Positions 10,848 through 22,449 of a stretch of 64,000 nucleotides of DNA are shown here, piece by piece (position 1 is the stretch's first letter; the number at the start of each line of letters is the position of its first letter). The notes beneath the pieces were generated by a model. It searched no databases. It had not been told where the DNA came from and saw only the letters and a list, made by a program, of their open reading frames with translations. The translations under genes were made by a program, and so were the position numbers. The DNA is from Rotaria sp. Silwood1 (taxonomy: Eukaryota > Rotifera > Eurotatoria > Philodinida > Philodinidae), in assembly GCA_905250075.1 (NCBI GenBank), contig CAJNOP010000372.1, positions 6,924-70,923 on the forward strand, read 5' to 3'.

Positions 10848-12758
10848 TTATTTGGTCGAATTCATAAGAAATATTATTAAGAATAAATTAAAACTAGTTA
10901 TCTTAATCAAACTATGAACAATAAGTCTATCTCCATTCGATTGAATATTATCCTGTATGATCTTTTCAAGAGATTGATCAATATTAAAATAATCTCCACT
11001 ATTTAATGTCTTATCAATTGGTTGTTTTAAAAATTCTCTTGGATAATCTCTATTCAATGCATTAATGTATAGTTCAAAGACATTTAAATTTAAATAAGCA
11101 CTTGTTGGTAAATAATCAATAGATGAACGATCATTATTAATTTGATTATGATATTGAACAATATCATTCCAATTAAATGCTCCACCACCAGCATAACTTG
11201 AACTTTCAAATAGATCATTTTCATTATTATAATATCCTCCACCAATTCCATATATTTTTTTAAAGTTTGAACCATATTTTAATTTAGATAAAAATAGACT
11301 ACAAGCACTACCGCAACTACCATCGGTTAAAGCATAAATTGATTTAAAATATTTTCTATTAGTTTTATTTTTAATCCAATATTTTCCTCCACCAAATATC
11401 AGTCCATCACAATTAATAGAAAATTTCATTGAATATTCATCTGTCAGATTACCTCTTGTATAATTAATATACGGTTTTATCCATTCTATATTTGTAAATG
11501 ATGAAAAATTTCGAAGATCTAGTATTGAATCTGGAAACAAACTAAAAATTGTTGCAAATGTTTGTAACGGTTTTGTTGTTCTACCATCCATTGGTTCATA
11601 TAGAAGAGGAAGTGATAAATATTCTGGAACTAAATAATTTAATAAACCGTAAGCTAAACAACTGTGACCACCACGATTTCCTATTAAATCAATTATTAAT
11701 GTTTCTCCAGTAGCTGTTAAAAATATCTGTTTTACATCTTCGGCAATTTCTTCATCGAATGATCCTAATCTGATAATTGAAGTATTTGTATTTTTATGAA
11801 CATAATAATAAGTATCATTTTTACCCATAAGAAAAATAAAATTATTATTTTTGTTCTGTTCATACCAATTTAATTTTTCTAAATTAGTTATATACTTAAA
11901 AGCATTTCTGGTTGTATATTTTAATGATGGAGAAAAACGATTTTCATTTTCTAGATGACTTTGATTATAAAATTTTTTCGTAATTATTATGACATAAGGA
12001 AATGTTACTGTTGTTTCATCTTTATCTGAAAATGTAAATGTAATATTATTTTTTAATGGTAATGAATATTCTGCAAGATTTTGTAACCAATATTCTTCTC
12101 GAAAAATAGAATTTAATCTTACACTTGGATCTTTACTCATAATAGAATATTTTTCAGCAAAGTTTTGCATATAATCTAAAGCATTTGTTCCGTCAATTTT
12201 AGTGATGATTCGATTTGTATAATTCATATTTAAATTATTTCCGATTATAGAAGAATATAAATTAATTCTAAATTTAACTTTTATTTGTTTTGTTAATGGT
12301 AAAAATTCGAAAATAAATGGAAATAACACATGAAATTGTGCATAACCATATGGTGCAAAATATATTGTATGAAAATCTTTCAATTTTTTGAAACAGGATG
12401 TTACAGCCATATGAAAATCATAATCATTTTTATACATATTCATATTTGATTGATACAACAGATTTGATAACTCTTCTTGAATATTGACATTTGTATAGTA
12501 TGGATAATTACTTTCACGAACTAAACTTAGAAAACTATAGAAATCTAATGAATTGAACAATTGTTTCATTGTTTCATTTATTATCGAATGGTTTATTGGC
12601 ATATTTTCAAAGCAAATTTTTACTTGATCAAGTGTTGCATACGACCATGTTGATGGAAGTTTAGAAATGGTCGAATTAAATGTACAGAAATCCAGTTGAT
12701 TTTCAGTTGAAAATTTATAAAGTAAGAAAACTATTAATAATAATAATTTGATTCTCAT
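10848..12758 (-). CDS. Secreted S41-type (tail-specific protease-like) protein
   Basis: I chose the ATG at 12758 because it gives a clean signal peptide (MRIKLLLLIVFLLYKFSTEN). The frame extends 17 codons further upstream to 12809. The mature protein is about 620 residues. The C-terminal half carries S41 hallmarks: a strand-turn LIIDLIGNRGG block, and TDGSCGSACSLFLSKL, in which the Ser before Ala-Cys (about residue 501 of the long form) is at the nucleophile position. A final hydrophobic stretch (SFNLFLIIFLM) could be a GPI-attachment signal or membrane anchor. It is Asn/Tyr-rich with many N-glycosylation sequons, consistent with an extracellular protein. The stop overlaps an AATAAA. Family members include active proteases and non-proteolytic relatives, so activity is inferred, not shown. 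Confidence 0.75.
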   Translation of the reverse strand: MRIKLLLLIVFLLYKFSTENQLDFCTFNSTISKLPSTWSYATLDQVKICFENMPINHSIINETMKQLFNSLDFYSFLSLVRESNYPYYTNVNIQEELSNLLYQSNMNMYKNDYDFHMAVTSCFKKLKDFHTIYFAPYGYAQFHVLFPFIFEFLPLTKQIKVKFRINLYSSIIGNNLNMNYTNRIITKIDGTNALDYMQNFAEKYSIMSKDPSVRLNSIFREEYWLQNLAEYSLPLKNNITFTFSDKDETTVTFPYVIIITKKFYNQSHLENENRFSPSLKYTTRNAFKYITNLEKLNWYEQNKNNNFIFLMGKNDTYYYVHKNTNTSIIRLGSFDEEIAEDVKQIFLTATGETLIIDLIGNRGGHSCLAYGLLNYLVPEYLSLPLLYEPMDGRTTKPLQTFATIFSLFPDSILDLRNFSSFTNIEWIKPYINYTRGNLTDEYSMKFSINCDGLIFGGGKYWIKNKTNRKYFKSIYALTDGSCGSACSLFLSKLKYGSNFKKIYGIGGGYYNNENDLFESSSYAGGGAFNWNDIVQYHNQINNDRSSIDYLPTSAYLNLNVFELYINALNRDYPREFLKQPIDKTLNSGDYFNIDQSLEKIIQDNIQSNGDRLIVHSLIKITSFNLFLIIFLMNSTK

Positions 12759-15007
12759 GATAGGAACACAATGACTTGTTAGATTTAAGTGGCAAAAGAA
12801 ATCAATCAATTTTTATCGTGTTCAAATTTTCATATGACCATTCATGCCTAAAAAGTAAAAAAAAATCAAGATGTTTATTTTTCATTTTTAAAAATGGTAA
12901 AAAAATATATTTGAATTTTATTACATGAATACGTACATGTTCTGGGCAAAAAAATAATGTTAACATTTTTCTATTCTTTCATTTAAATTTATCTACTTAT
13001 GACTACGACAGTAAAGCTAATCTTCGATGGAGAAGCCAAATATTGATTTACCTAAGATTTATTAGTCACTAAAGAGTTTATTTCTATTCATCTACTGATC
13101 GAAACACGATCGGATTCAGTGACGTAAATAAGAAGCGCGCGTCATTCACATCTATATAGTAATGTTAATATTGACCTAGAAAATAATAGTATTAAAACAT
13201 GAAATGTATGCTATCAAAATAAAGATTCAAACAAAACCTATTTTAAAGATTATAGCATTTAATTAATGTTTTATTGACGACGGTAAATTAGAACTTAAAA
13301 AATACTTTTAGCATATGTTATGATATTCCATAGATATCACTAAGAAAAGACAAAAATGACTATTGGTTTTTGTAAAAATGTACCTATGTTTTACTAAAGA
13401 TGTAATCTTTCCTCGTGATTCCCTTCACGGCCATTCATTCATTTGAACTATTTAAAATACAAAAAAAAAACAATTTTAATCGCTAAGTCTGTTTTTCGAA
13501 TTGCAACTGTAGCTAAGGTGTGGACTTCGTTCTGACTGTACGACTGACTAGTCAGTATGGCTTTCGAATCCATCAGTTGTGCAAAGTATTTCATAAAAAT
13601 TACAAATAAGATACCATAAATGAATACTCACGAAACTGTAATAAACATGGTTGTCGGCAAACAGGACGGAGGAGGACAGAAAAATAATTATTTTCCTGTT
13701 CATGAAACCTATCAAAATGTGAAAATATGATAGATGATTTTTGAGTGCTTGATGTTGATTTTATGTAACTTCGACCTTCAAAACATGTTTTTGTTTTATT
13801 TACTTGGAGTTTCGTATATCGCATTGGTTTTTAAAATAACAAAGCGCATGTTGATATGCTATCAGTCCCTAGATGAATCACATTTTTTTTGCGGGGGGAG
13901 GGGGGCTGCTTGAGTTATGCACTCTGTCCATAGTTTTGAATCAATAGATCCTGTGTGATAATTTAAATACCTAAATATTTCGAATTTAAAACTCATAACC
14001 GAATGAAACACTCCCTTTTGAGGGCGAGTTTTGTAAATATATGTGTTTTTGACTGAAAACGTTTCTCTTGTGCTGCTCTATAGAATATTCACCGAAGTGA
14101 ATCGTCATAGATTGTTAAAAGCGTGTCAATGCCCCAAATAAGCAAGTGATAATTATATTCTGTTTTCAGCTCTTGTCTATATCGTGTAAAATAAAATATT
14201 CTGGATTTTTTTTTGCTTCAAGATTTCATACAGATGTCGCTGATAAGAAGTGCATCTGCAAATAGTTGCAACAAAGAAACGTTTTTTAATTCATCTGATG
14301 GTATACTGTGTGTCATTAGTCATATAATTCACAATGCATAGGTTTGTTTGCTTCTCTATCGTCCTTCATTCATCAGTCTTATCAGTCAGAATTCTAATTA
14401 ATCTATATATCCTTTGTAGCTGCATTACACTTTTCACAAGTATATTGTTATGTATTCTATGGTCTCACTGTACAACTTTAATCATTATAATATCTAAGCT
14501 TATTTTAAATAACAAGACGTACGCTTGTGATAAGAATTTTCAAAATGAAGATGTTACTAAACGTTATAAAGTACGCTCGAAGAAATTCTTTTTCATGCTC
14601 TTGATATGTGCTGATTTCAAGCTTTGTCTATAGTACATAACTTTCTTTCAATAGGCAAAAACTTGAGTGTTTGCACTAGTTATGCGCATTGTTTAAAACA
14701 CTTATGGGCTGAACGCATGAAAGTCATACGAATGAGCACTCTTGCAAAGATCAAGTACAATAAAATAATAAAAGTAAATCTGTTGAAGACGAAAAAATGC
14801 TCGTTGTCATTGAGGCTATCTCAGGCTAATTACTCGCCTAGATTTTCTTTTAGGTCTGCCAATTAAAATATGTACTATTTAAACTGTAAATTTTAGTACA
14901 AATTGAATCTGTCTCAACATAGAGTTGAAAAAGAAGACAAGCGAAAGACATGTATAAAATATAATGAAAATTAATTTCACGTGTCACAAATATTATTATT
15001 ATCGTTG

Positions 15008-15065
15008 CGAGAACTGGATGTGCATGTGGGTGAAGAATACATTCAAAACTACATCCACACCCATA
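15008..15065. repeat. Degenerate telomere-like hairpin
   Basis: GGATGTGCATGTGGGTG, then an AT-rich spacer, then CTACATCCACACCC. This has the same order (G-strand, spacer, C-strand) as the large arrays at 1-245, 370-652 and 41993-42178, but in short, diverged form. Confidence 0.45.
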
Positions 15066-15807
15066 ACGTGAAAATTTTTACAAGTCACTAGCAACTTCGA
15101 GGGATAGATCATGATACTTCGACCATCACAATATTTTACATTGTTCGTTTTATTCTGTTCTCTGAACAAACAACTTTTATGCATTATCTAATACACTAAA
15201 TCCTTTGGTTCTCATTATTTCTTTTGTAGTCAATACTTAATGACAGTTGTAACAATAAAAAACAATCACACTATCCAGCTTTGTGGTCATACTTTTTATA
15301 CACTCTGGACGTTCAACAGATAATGACTAGTGATATCTACATCGAAGCAACAGCTTAAACATTAAGAAGAGAAAAGATCTCTAACATCCGAGTATATATA
15401 GTACATCAAGTTCATTGATTAAAGAAGAGATTTTCATCAATTAATCTCTATGGTTTTGATTAATAACCGTGTTCATTCTACTTGCTTGATTAAAATACCC
15501 ATTTTAATCAATGACATTGTTATACATCAATTTCCGAGTCTATCATTACGATGGTTGTAAACGCACCTTAAATCGCTCGTTGAGCTAGGGCAATTTTATG
15601 GTCGCATGTTGCTGTGCTGTATATGATGGCATACGCATATCATTTCCAGTGAAACATGAGCCGTAAAATTATTGTATATCCAATGAACACGACCACATCT
15701 CTATGTAATTCATAGTAAAACACGACGATGAACCAAAACCTCAGCAACAAATAAAGTCAAGTCTTCATATTTTAAAAACGATGTGTTAATATGTATACCC
15801 TAAACCT

Positions 15808-15937
15808 ATTCCTTCATCTATCTTGTGACTGGAAAGAGATAGTGGTTTGAAGTTTTTAGCAAAGATAGAACTCATAAAGGTCTATCTATATTGAAAATTT
15901 CAGACTCCTATCTCTTTCCAATCACAAGATAGAAGGC
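15808..15937. repeat. Short foldback, about 130 bp
   Basis: CTATCTTGTGACTGGAAAGA and its near-complement CTCTTTCCAATCACAAGATA face each other across about 70 bp. It is MITE-like. No target duplication was identified. Confidence 0.55.
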
Positions 15938-16009
15938 CTTAAATTCGTCTGAAAAAAAAACAAAAAAAAAACTCAGAATATATGTCACAACCCAATATAT
16001 TGTCTTTTC

Positions 16010-16330
16010 GTTCGAATTTCATGCCATAATGGTATCTTACTGGACTTTCATCAATCAGAATAAGGCCGAATTCTACTTCATTGATCTATCTCATCACAGA
16101 ATGAATTGGTAATCGGCAATATAAGGTGTTTCAAGGTCTTCAACATGAATTGTGAATGATAAATAAAATTGATTTACAACATGCCTTATACTATCATCTT
16201 CAATAACAATCAGATGAAAGTAATATTAAAACAAGATTTATCATCGATACAACTTGATAGCAACCAGATGATGCATCAAAGAGTTCATGCAACCATACAA
16301 TTTTACTTTTAATCGTTGAACTTTCACCCT
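16010..16330 (-). pseudogene. Probable relic of a protein-coding gene
   Basis: On the minus strand, coding-like segments in shifting frames can be read: KIVWLHELFDASSGCYQVVS, then EDDSIRHVVNQFYLSFTIHV followed by EDLETPYIADYQFIL, then RIRPYSD and KIPLWHEIR. Stops and frame changes separate them. Balanced amino-acid composition in AT-rich DNA argues for former coding function. I do not recognise the family. It ends close to the 3' end of the EMI/EGF gene but shows no join to it. Confidence 0.4.
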
Positions 16331-16664
16331 TAACATTGACTATTGGACTTTTTTAATAGTTCAATTTCACTAAATGAATATTAAAAATGAATTCTTACAA
16401 TGAAAAAAGAGAAAGTTATAGTATAACAGAAAACAAATTTGTCAGAGATATAGTTGAGATTTGCTATGGATATTTCATTTCGTTATATTGATACTAAAAT
16501 AAAATAAATATATATATATATATATGTATAAATATTACTTTTCTATTGTTTTCATTAATATCTGTTCTTTTATTTTCTTAAACTGACTACATACAAATCA
16601 AATTAAATGTTGTACAAGTAAATATAAAAAAATAAACTTAATCGAAAACGAAACAATTCCCATG

Positions 16665-19600
16665 TTAAGCATCTTTCTTATACATGTCGCCTCTATCCGG
16701 CATATCTAAAAAAAAGAGCGTAAATAATATAATTAGGTTTTTTATCTTTTTAATGATATACAAACCAGGTCCATTTGCTGTTAATGGAAATTGACAAGCA
16801 TCACCTTTCCAACCAGATGGACATTTACATTCACCTGTTACAACATCGCACAATTGAAATGATTGACATGAACATGGTTTACAACCGATACCATATGTAT
16901 TTGTGGGACAATCTTTAGAATAAGACGATATCATATTTTATATTTCTAAATCTTTAATTCATACCTTCTTCACATCGAACACCAGTTCGACCAGCTGGAC
17001 ACTCACAAATACCGGTTTGAGAATTACATGAATTTCCATTACAATCGCATTTATTTAAACATTCATCACCCCATTGTCCTAAGGGACATGCTTTAAAATA
17101 AAGAAAAACTTTATATTGATTTTATATAATATTATCTTATTTTACCGATTTCACATCGATCACCATGAAAACCAGTTTTACATTGACATTTACCCGTTTT
17201 TGGATCACAACCATCTGATGTTTCTGTTGAACAATTGCATGTATGAGAACAATAATATCCATATGTAAATGGTCGACAATCTAAGTTTAATTTTTTTTTT
17301 TATTTAATCATCAAACATCTTTTTATATTCTTACCAAATTGACAAGTCGAACCATAATATCCAATAGAACAAGTACAACAACCTGTAATTTTATTACATT
17401 GAGCACCATTTTTACACTGACATATTTCTGAACAATTGCGACCAAATGTTCCTTCGGGACATTCTAATTTGTATTATCAAGAGACAAAATTATTATTCTT
17501 CATTTCTCATCAATCAAACAAACCTTGATCGCATAATTTTCCTGTTATACCCAGTCCACAGAGACAAGCTCCTGTACGTGAATCACATGTTGCTCCACTA
17601 TGACAAGTACATCGATGAATGCATCCAGGACCATACCAACCACGTTCACAAGCTAAAGACGAAGAAAAACTTGTTATAAAACATAATGGCATAGAAATTT
17701 AAAAAAAATCAAATAACAAACATCGTTCACAATATCGTCCAGCATGACCCGAATGACATAGACAACGACCTGACAATGGTTCACATTGAGCATTATTCAT
17801 ACACATGCATTTTTGACGACAACTAGGTGGACCATAATAACCTTCGTATTTGATAAATCAAATATTATCATAAGAATAAAAAAAAATTTTTTTTTTCTTA
17901 ATCACCTTCTGGACAAGAAGATATTAAAGATTTTTTTCTTTGTTGTTCAAATAAACATTTTGAATCACCATTACAAGGTAATGAATTACATTCTCCTTTA
18001 TTAAAAAATAAACAATCAATTATCTATTTCTTTCATTATACTTAATTTTACCTGTTCGTGGATGACAAACATTATCTCCTGTGCATTGACATTTTTGCAA
18101 ACACATATGTCCAAAAGTACCTGGTGAACATGAAGATTCACATCGACTACCTGTGAAACCCGATAAACAAAAGCAATGACCATCACGTGAATCACATATT
18201 CCTCCATTTTGACATAAACATCGATGTATACAATCACGACCATAATAATTAGTTGGACAATCTATCAACATAACAAATATTGCATTTTAAAACAAGAACA
18301 TTTACATAATTCAAAGCGATGTACACGCACACAAAAAAAAAGAAGCATCGAACATTCATCAAATACTCACATATTAATATGCTATCTGTGTCAAGTAACA
18401 ATTCAAATAATGTCTCTCAAATAAAAGCTACTCTTGTCTAACTCACCTTCTTCACAACGAATTCCACGATGGCCGGGCAAACATTGACACTTGCCAGTCT
18501 AAAGGATGACGTAAAAAAATAATATCTCTTTATGCATAAATAGAACTAAATCAAATATCATTTTTCTATTTAATATGTAATCGAATCCTTTTTTCTTTTC
18601 TTTTTCTTTGAACAAAACAAAAAGCCTACCTACTTCCATATGACACGAAGCCGTATTTCCTTTATGACATAATTGGCATCGATGTGTTCCATCAATTATA
18701 TTTCTTTCAATCATTGTTGTTTGATTACAAAATACTCCAGTAAAACCCGATTGACAATCACATATTCTCATACGCCAATTACATGTGCCAAAGATACATT
18801 GAGAACATGAATATTCACAATGAATACCAAAACGATTATGTGGACAACGATCTAAAATGATAATAATAAATCTAATAGAAAAAAAAAAATTTTTTTTTAT
18901 AAACTTACTATTAATTGAATCTAATTGATGAGAATATTCATGTCGTAAAGGAATTTTTCGTTGCACTCGATTTGGTTGCATTGCTTTGAAAAGAAAAACA
19001 TAAATCATATTTAATATGTTTTTGTTTCTTTTTACTGTCAAAATACATTTAATTTATCAATAGATATGCTTCTGAATGAATATTAATATTTAATAAAAAA
19101 AAAATTAAAATTTTTTTTTTTTTTATTAAATATTGATCATGTTTTAAATAAATTGGACTTTGTACTGTGTTCCACCTAATGATTAGATATTATTATCTAA
19201 ATTATCCCTTTGAACATTCTTTCTTTTTTTTTTCGACTGACCGAGTTAGATGGATTTAAAACCTTGTTTTCCTTCTAATAAGTATGTCAACATACATCTG
19301 TATTCTGTCAAAAAAAAAAGAGAACAAGAACATTAGTTCATGGTCATCGATTTACAAATCAACCCCAATGAATAATAACTATGCATGTGTAAATGTGTTT
19401 GTAATGATATCGTCACGAATCGTCAATGGTGAATACTTTTTTTTTTGTTGCTGTATGAAACGAAGGGAAAGTATTGATATGAAAAAATCAAGTGGTGTAC
19501 TCATTTATAACGAGCATCTATGATGGATTTCAATATATTATTCAATCGTTCATCATCGTTGCTCTTTCATTTTTTTTTTCATACATTGAAGTAGACAATA

Positions 19601-20408
19601 AAATCATTTATACAATAATAGTCAATTATTTTCAAACGAAAAAAAATTAATATTTTTTTATTAGAAACAAATGAATTCTTACCAATAGGACAACCATAGT
19701 CATGAATGAGACGTGTCCATCCAAGACAACAATGATAGATGGTCACATTTACTTCTTTTGTTACTGTTTGTTCACTTCGATAATATTCCGTTCTAAATAT
19801 AGAAATCAATTAAAATATAATATTCTTGAAAGAATAATCGAACCTGTGTTCATATACTGGACATATACGACGACCATTAGAACAATTGCGTGACCATACT
19901 TTAACAAAATGATCATAACTTTTAAGACATGGCACAAGTTTAGTTATAGTATGAGTTTCAATTTTTGAACAGACATTTGGCCTTCAAAATAAATTTCAAA
20001 AAATCTTCGTTTTCTTTTATCCTATGACTATTGATTATCAACTGATTTCTTTCTTTCTTTCTGTATAGTTATTGAGTACACAAACGACAGAATATAAACA
20101 ATTCAATATATTTTTATCATTCAAACAAATACCATTGCATTCTTTCTAGAATAATGTCTCATATGTTTTATTTTTGTTGCGTCTGTCACAGTCGTCTTTT
20201 GATCTTATCTCTGTCAACCCGACAATAATAACATATCTTTGGTCAGTGTCAACATTTGCCTTGGATCTATATCTATACTTTACTTCGTTAGACTACATAC
20301 TCACATGTCGCTTTTCAATTCAATATCATCATGAGAATCGTCTTCGATATTTGTTGTTGTTGATAAGACAATAAGAAACAAAAATAAAAAACAACTTGCT
20401 CGATTCAT
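16665..20408 (-). CDS. EMI/EGF-repeat protein (MEGF10/Draper-like architecture), 15 exons
   Basis: Exons by hand: 20305-20408, 19844-19981, 19683-19792, 18909-18983, 18634-18851, 18447-18498, 18052-18261, 17906-17995, 17722-17841, 17524-17652, 17335-17463, 17146-17280, 16965-17090, 16766-16912, 16665-16705. All are GT/AG and sum to 1824 bases, or 607 residues. Exon 1 encodes a signal peptide ([16 protein letters not shown]). Exons 2-3 form an EMI domain ending in [20 protein letters not shown]. The rest is a run of Cys-rich laminin/MEGF-type EGF modules (typical: [20 protein letters not shown]), mostly one per exon with phase 1 joins. The architecture resembles MEGF10/11, PEAR1 and Draper, which act in engulfment and adhesion. 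There is no membrane segment after the last EGF. The short final exon ends in a charged tail, so the product should be secreted or is an isoform lacking the receptor part. Confidence 0.85.
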
Positions 20409-22330
20409 AGACGTTAATATTATTTGTTTAGATGAATGAACAATACCAGATTTGAACTAATATATCAAATCACCATCTTCACCATTATCATTATTGTTAT
20501 CATTAGTATGAACAAGTTTGAGAGAGAACAAAACCAAGATGATGATCGATAAAATAACTAAATATGTATATATATATATGTTTGAATGTGCGAAGAAGAA
20601 ACAAATGACAAATAAAGCGCAATTGAAGGACAGGTGAACGAATGAATATGAGTATTGCTCTTTATACTTCTACCACTGATTACGTTCGTATGTGAGTTTG
20701 TATGTGTATACGTATAAAGATACTACTTACACTGGTTAAACGATGGGCAAAAGGGACGCAAACGTAAAAAAAAGGAGAGTAAAAATGGTACAGTTCTCTT
20801 TGTCTCTGTCTCCCTCTCTTTTCTGTCCCTTTCATTCAATGTTAGAACAATAATAACACTTAAGAGAACGATAGAGATCGAAAGAGAAAGAGAGAAATTG
20901 CAAATAAAAGCATCTTTTTTTTTTTAGTATATACACGCGCACAAACAAAAACACCAGACACATGTGTATTATATTTGTCATACGCACTCCACTAGAATTC
21001 ATTTGCGTATAGAAGAAGAAAGTGCTACCTCTATCTCGCAACCATCAGTTACTTCAAAGACACATGACAATAATAAATAATTGACTTTTCTTTTACTGCT
21101 GTTATAACGACCATTTCCACTTCGAACACTACCATTCTCATCAATACACACGAGGCAACAACTGATTATGCAAACACATCTATACAGCATACTTTTATAG
21201 TAAAAGCATATGCATACACCCGAAAAAAGAGACTAACTCAATCGAACTGCAAAGATGTTATTCATTCATGTGTCAGTCGAATGAGATCGTTAGTCGTCGT
21301 ATCGCATAAAGTAGCCACCAAGGAATTTTCCGGTCTGATCATTTGTATTCTTCAGAATAACAAACAAGTATATTCTGAATCAATGCTTTTCTCATTATAA
21401 AAAAAGACTCTCATTGTCAAATGTATTTCTTTAAAATCATTGCAATTCGCAATCATTATCTCTTTTTTTTTACAATGAAAACAAACGTTAGTAGCTGAGT
21501 ATTTGTAATAGACCTTTTTACGATAGTCATGTTTATATCAGAAACATAATTCAAATAAAAAAATGATTGAACCATTTTGCATAGCCATTTTCATGTTGTC
21601 AAACACTGAGCTAATGGTAAAATCATGAAAGACGGCAAAATTTTTATGTTCTAGTTACTTATGATATGTCGATAAAAAGAAAATAAATGTTTATTTGACT
21701 TTTATTGGAGCGCACAGTTGAATCATTCATAATATAACACTATTGTAAAGAAATAACAGTACAACTACTCAATCAAATTTCAGACATTATACATAATTAG
21801 ATTAAAATGAGCATCAATATGCAACTTTGTTTTTACTTTAGAAAAGAATCATTGAACTGATTTGTTACACTCATACGTATGCATTTGTTTTCTTTTGTCA
21901 TAAAATGTGTATTGAATTATGAATCATGACTTATTAATACCTGTATGGTTTCTCTAAAACTGGAAATATCTGAACAGTTTAAACTAAGAACAAACTCTTC
22001 AAATAATGTTTCAATATTTGCAATCATGTAACTTCTTTTTCGTTACTAATCTTCTCAACTTTGAGGAAGTGCTACTCACCTATGCCTCTATGTCGCTTGT
22101 CATTTTTAATTAATAATCAATTGTTTATTTTGTTACTTTACAAGTCTGTATTTCTTTCGCTGACACAAGAATTCTCTAATATATGACACTATATTTTTAA
22201 ACAAATGAAAGGTCAAAACAAAATCTCTTTAAATTAAGATCAAATGTAAAAAAGCAAAGACATTTAGAGTTTACTGTCCGAATAAAAATCTAGTTTCGAT
22301 AAATTATTTTTCCAATTCTTTCACTTTGCA
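20409..22330. other. Upstream region of the EMI/EGF gene, no gene seen
   Basis: This AT-rich sequence should hold the promoter and 5' UTR of the minus-strand EMI/EGF gene. I could not pick out a TATA box or first non-coding exon with confidence. A short alternating AT run occurs at about 20569-20580. Confidence 0.4.
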
Positions 22331-22449
22331 TAGAGACTTCTTCCAATATTAGTTTTGTCTCATAGAGATGACCTGTTTGTGCTGGCATTCACAGTTTGGT
22401 TGCTAGTTGTAATACTTCAACCACTACTAGTAGCATTAAAAAAAATATA

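Larger units (their letters stand above)
12810..16010. other. Long non-coding stretch
   Basis: No gene was recognised over about 3.2 kb. Items seen are a G-rich run (about 13891-13908), a small TGTGG/CCACA hairpin at about 15008-15065, and a short foldback at about 15808-15937. Open frames of 60-100 codons here show no protein-like composition or splice context. Confidence 0.45.

Noticed and set aside
20832-21190. Frames upstream of the EMI/EGF gene considered as extra 5' exons
   Set aside because: The ATG at 20408 already gives a signal peptide and correct phase; no in-frame donor joins these frames to it.
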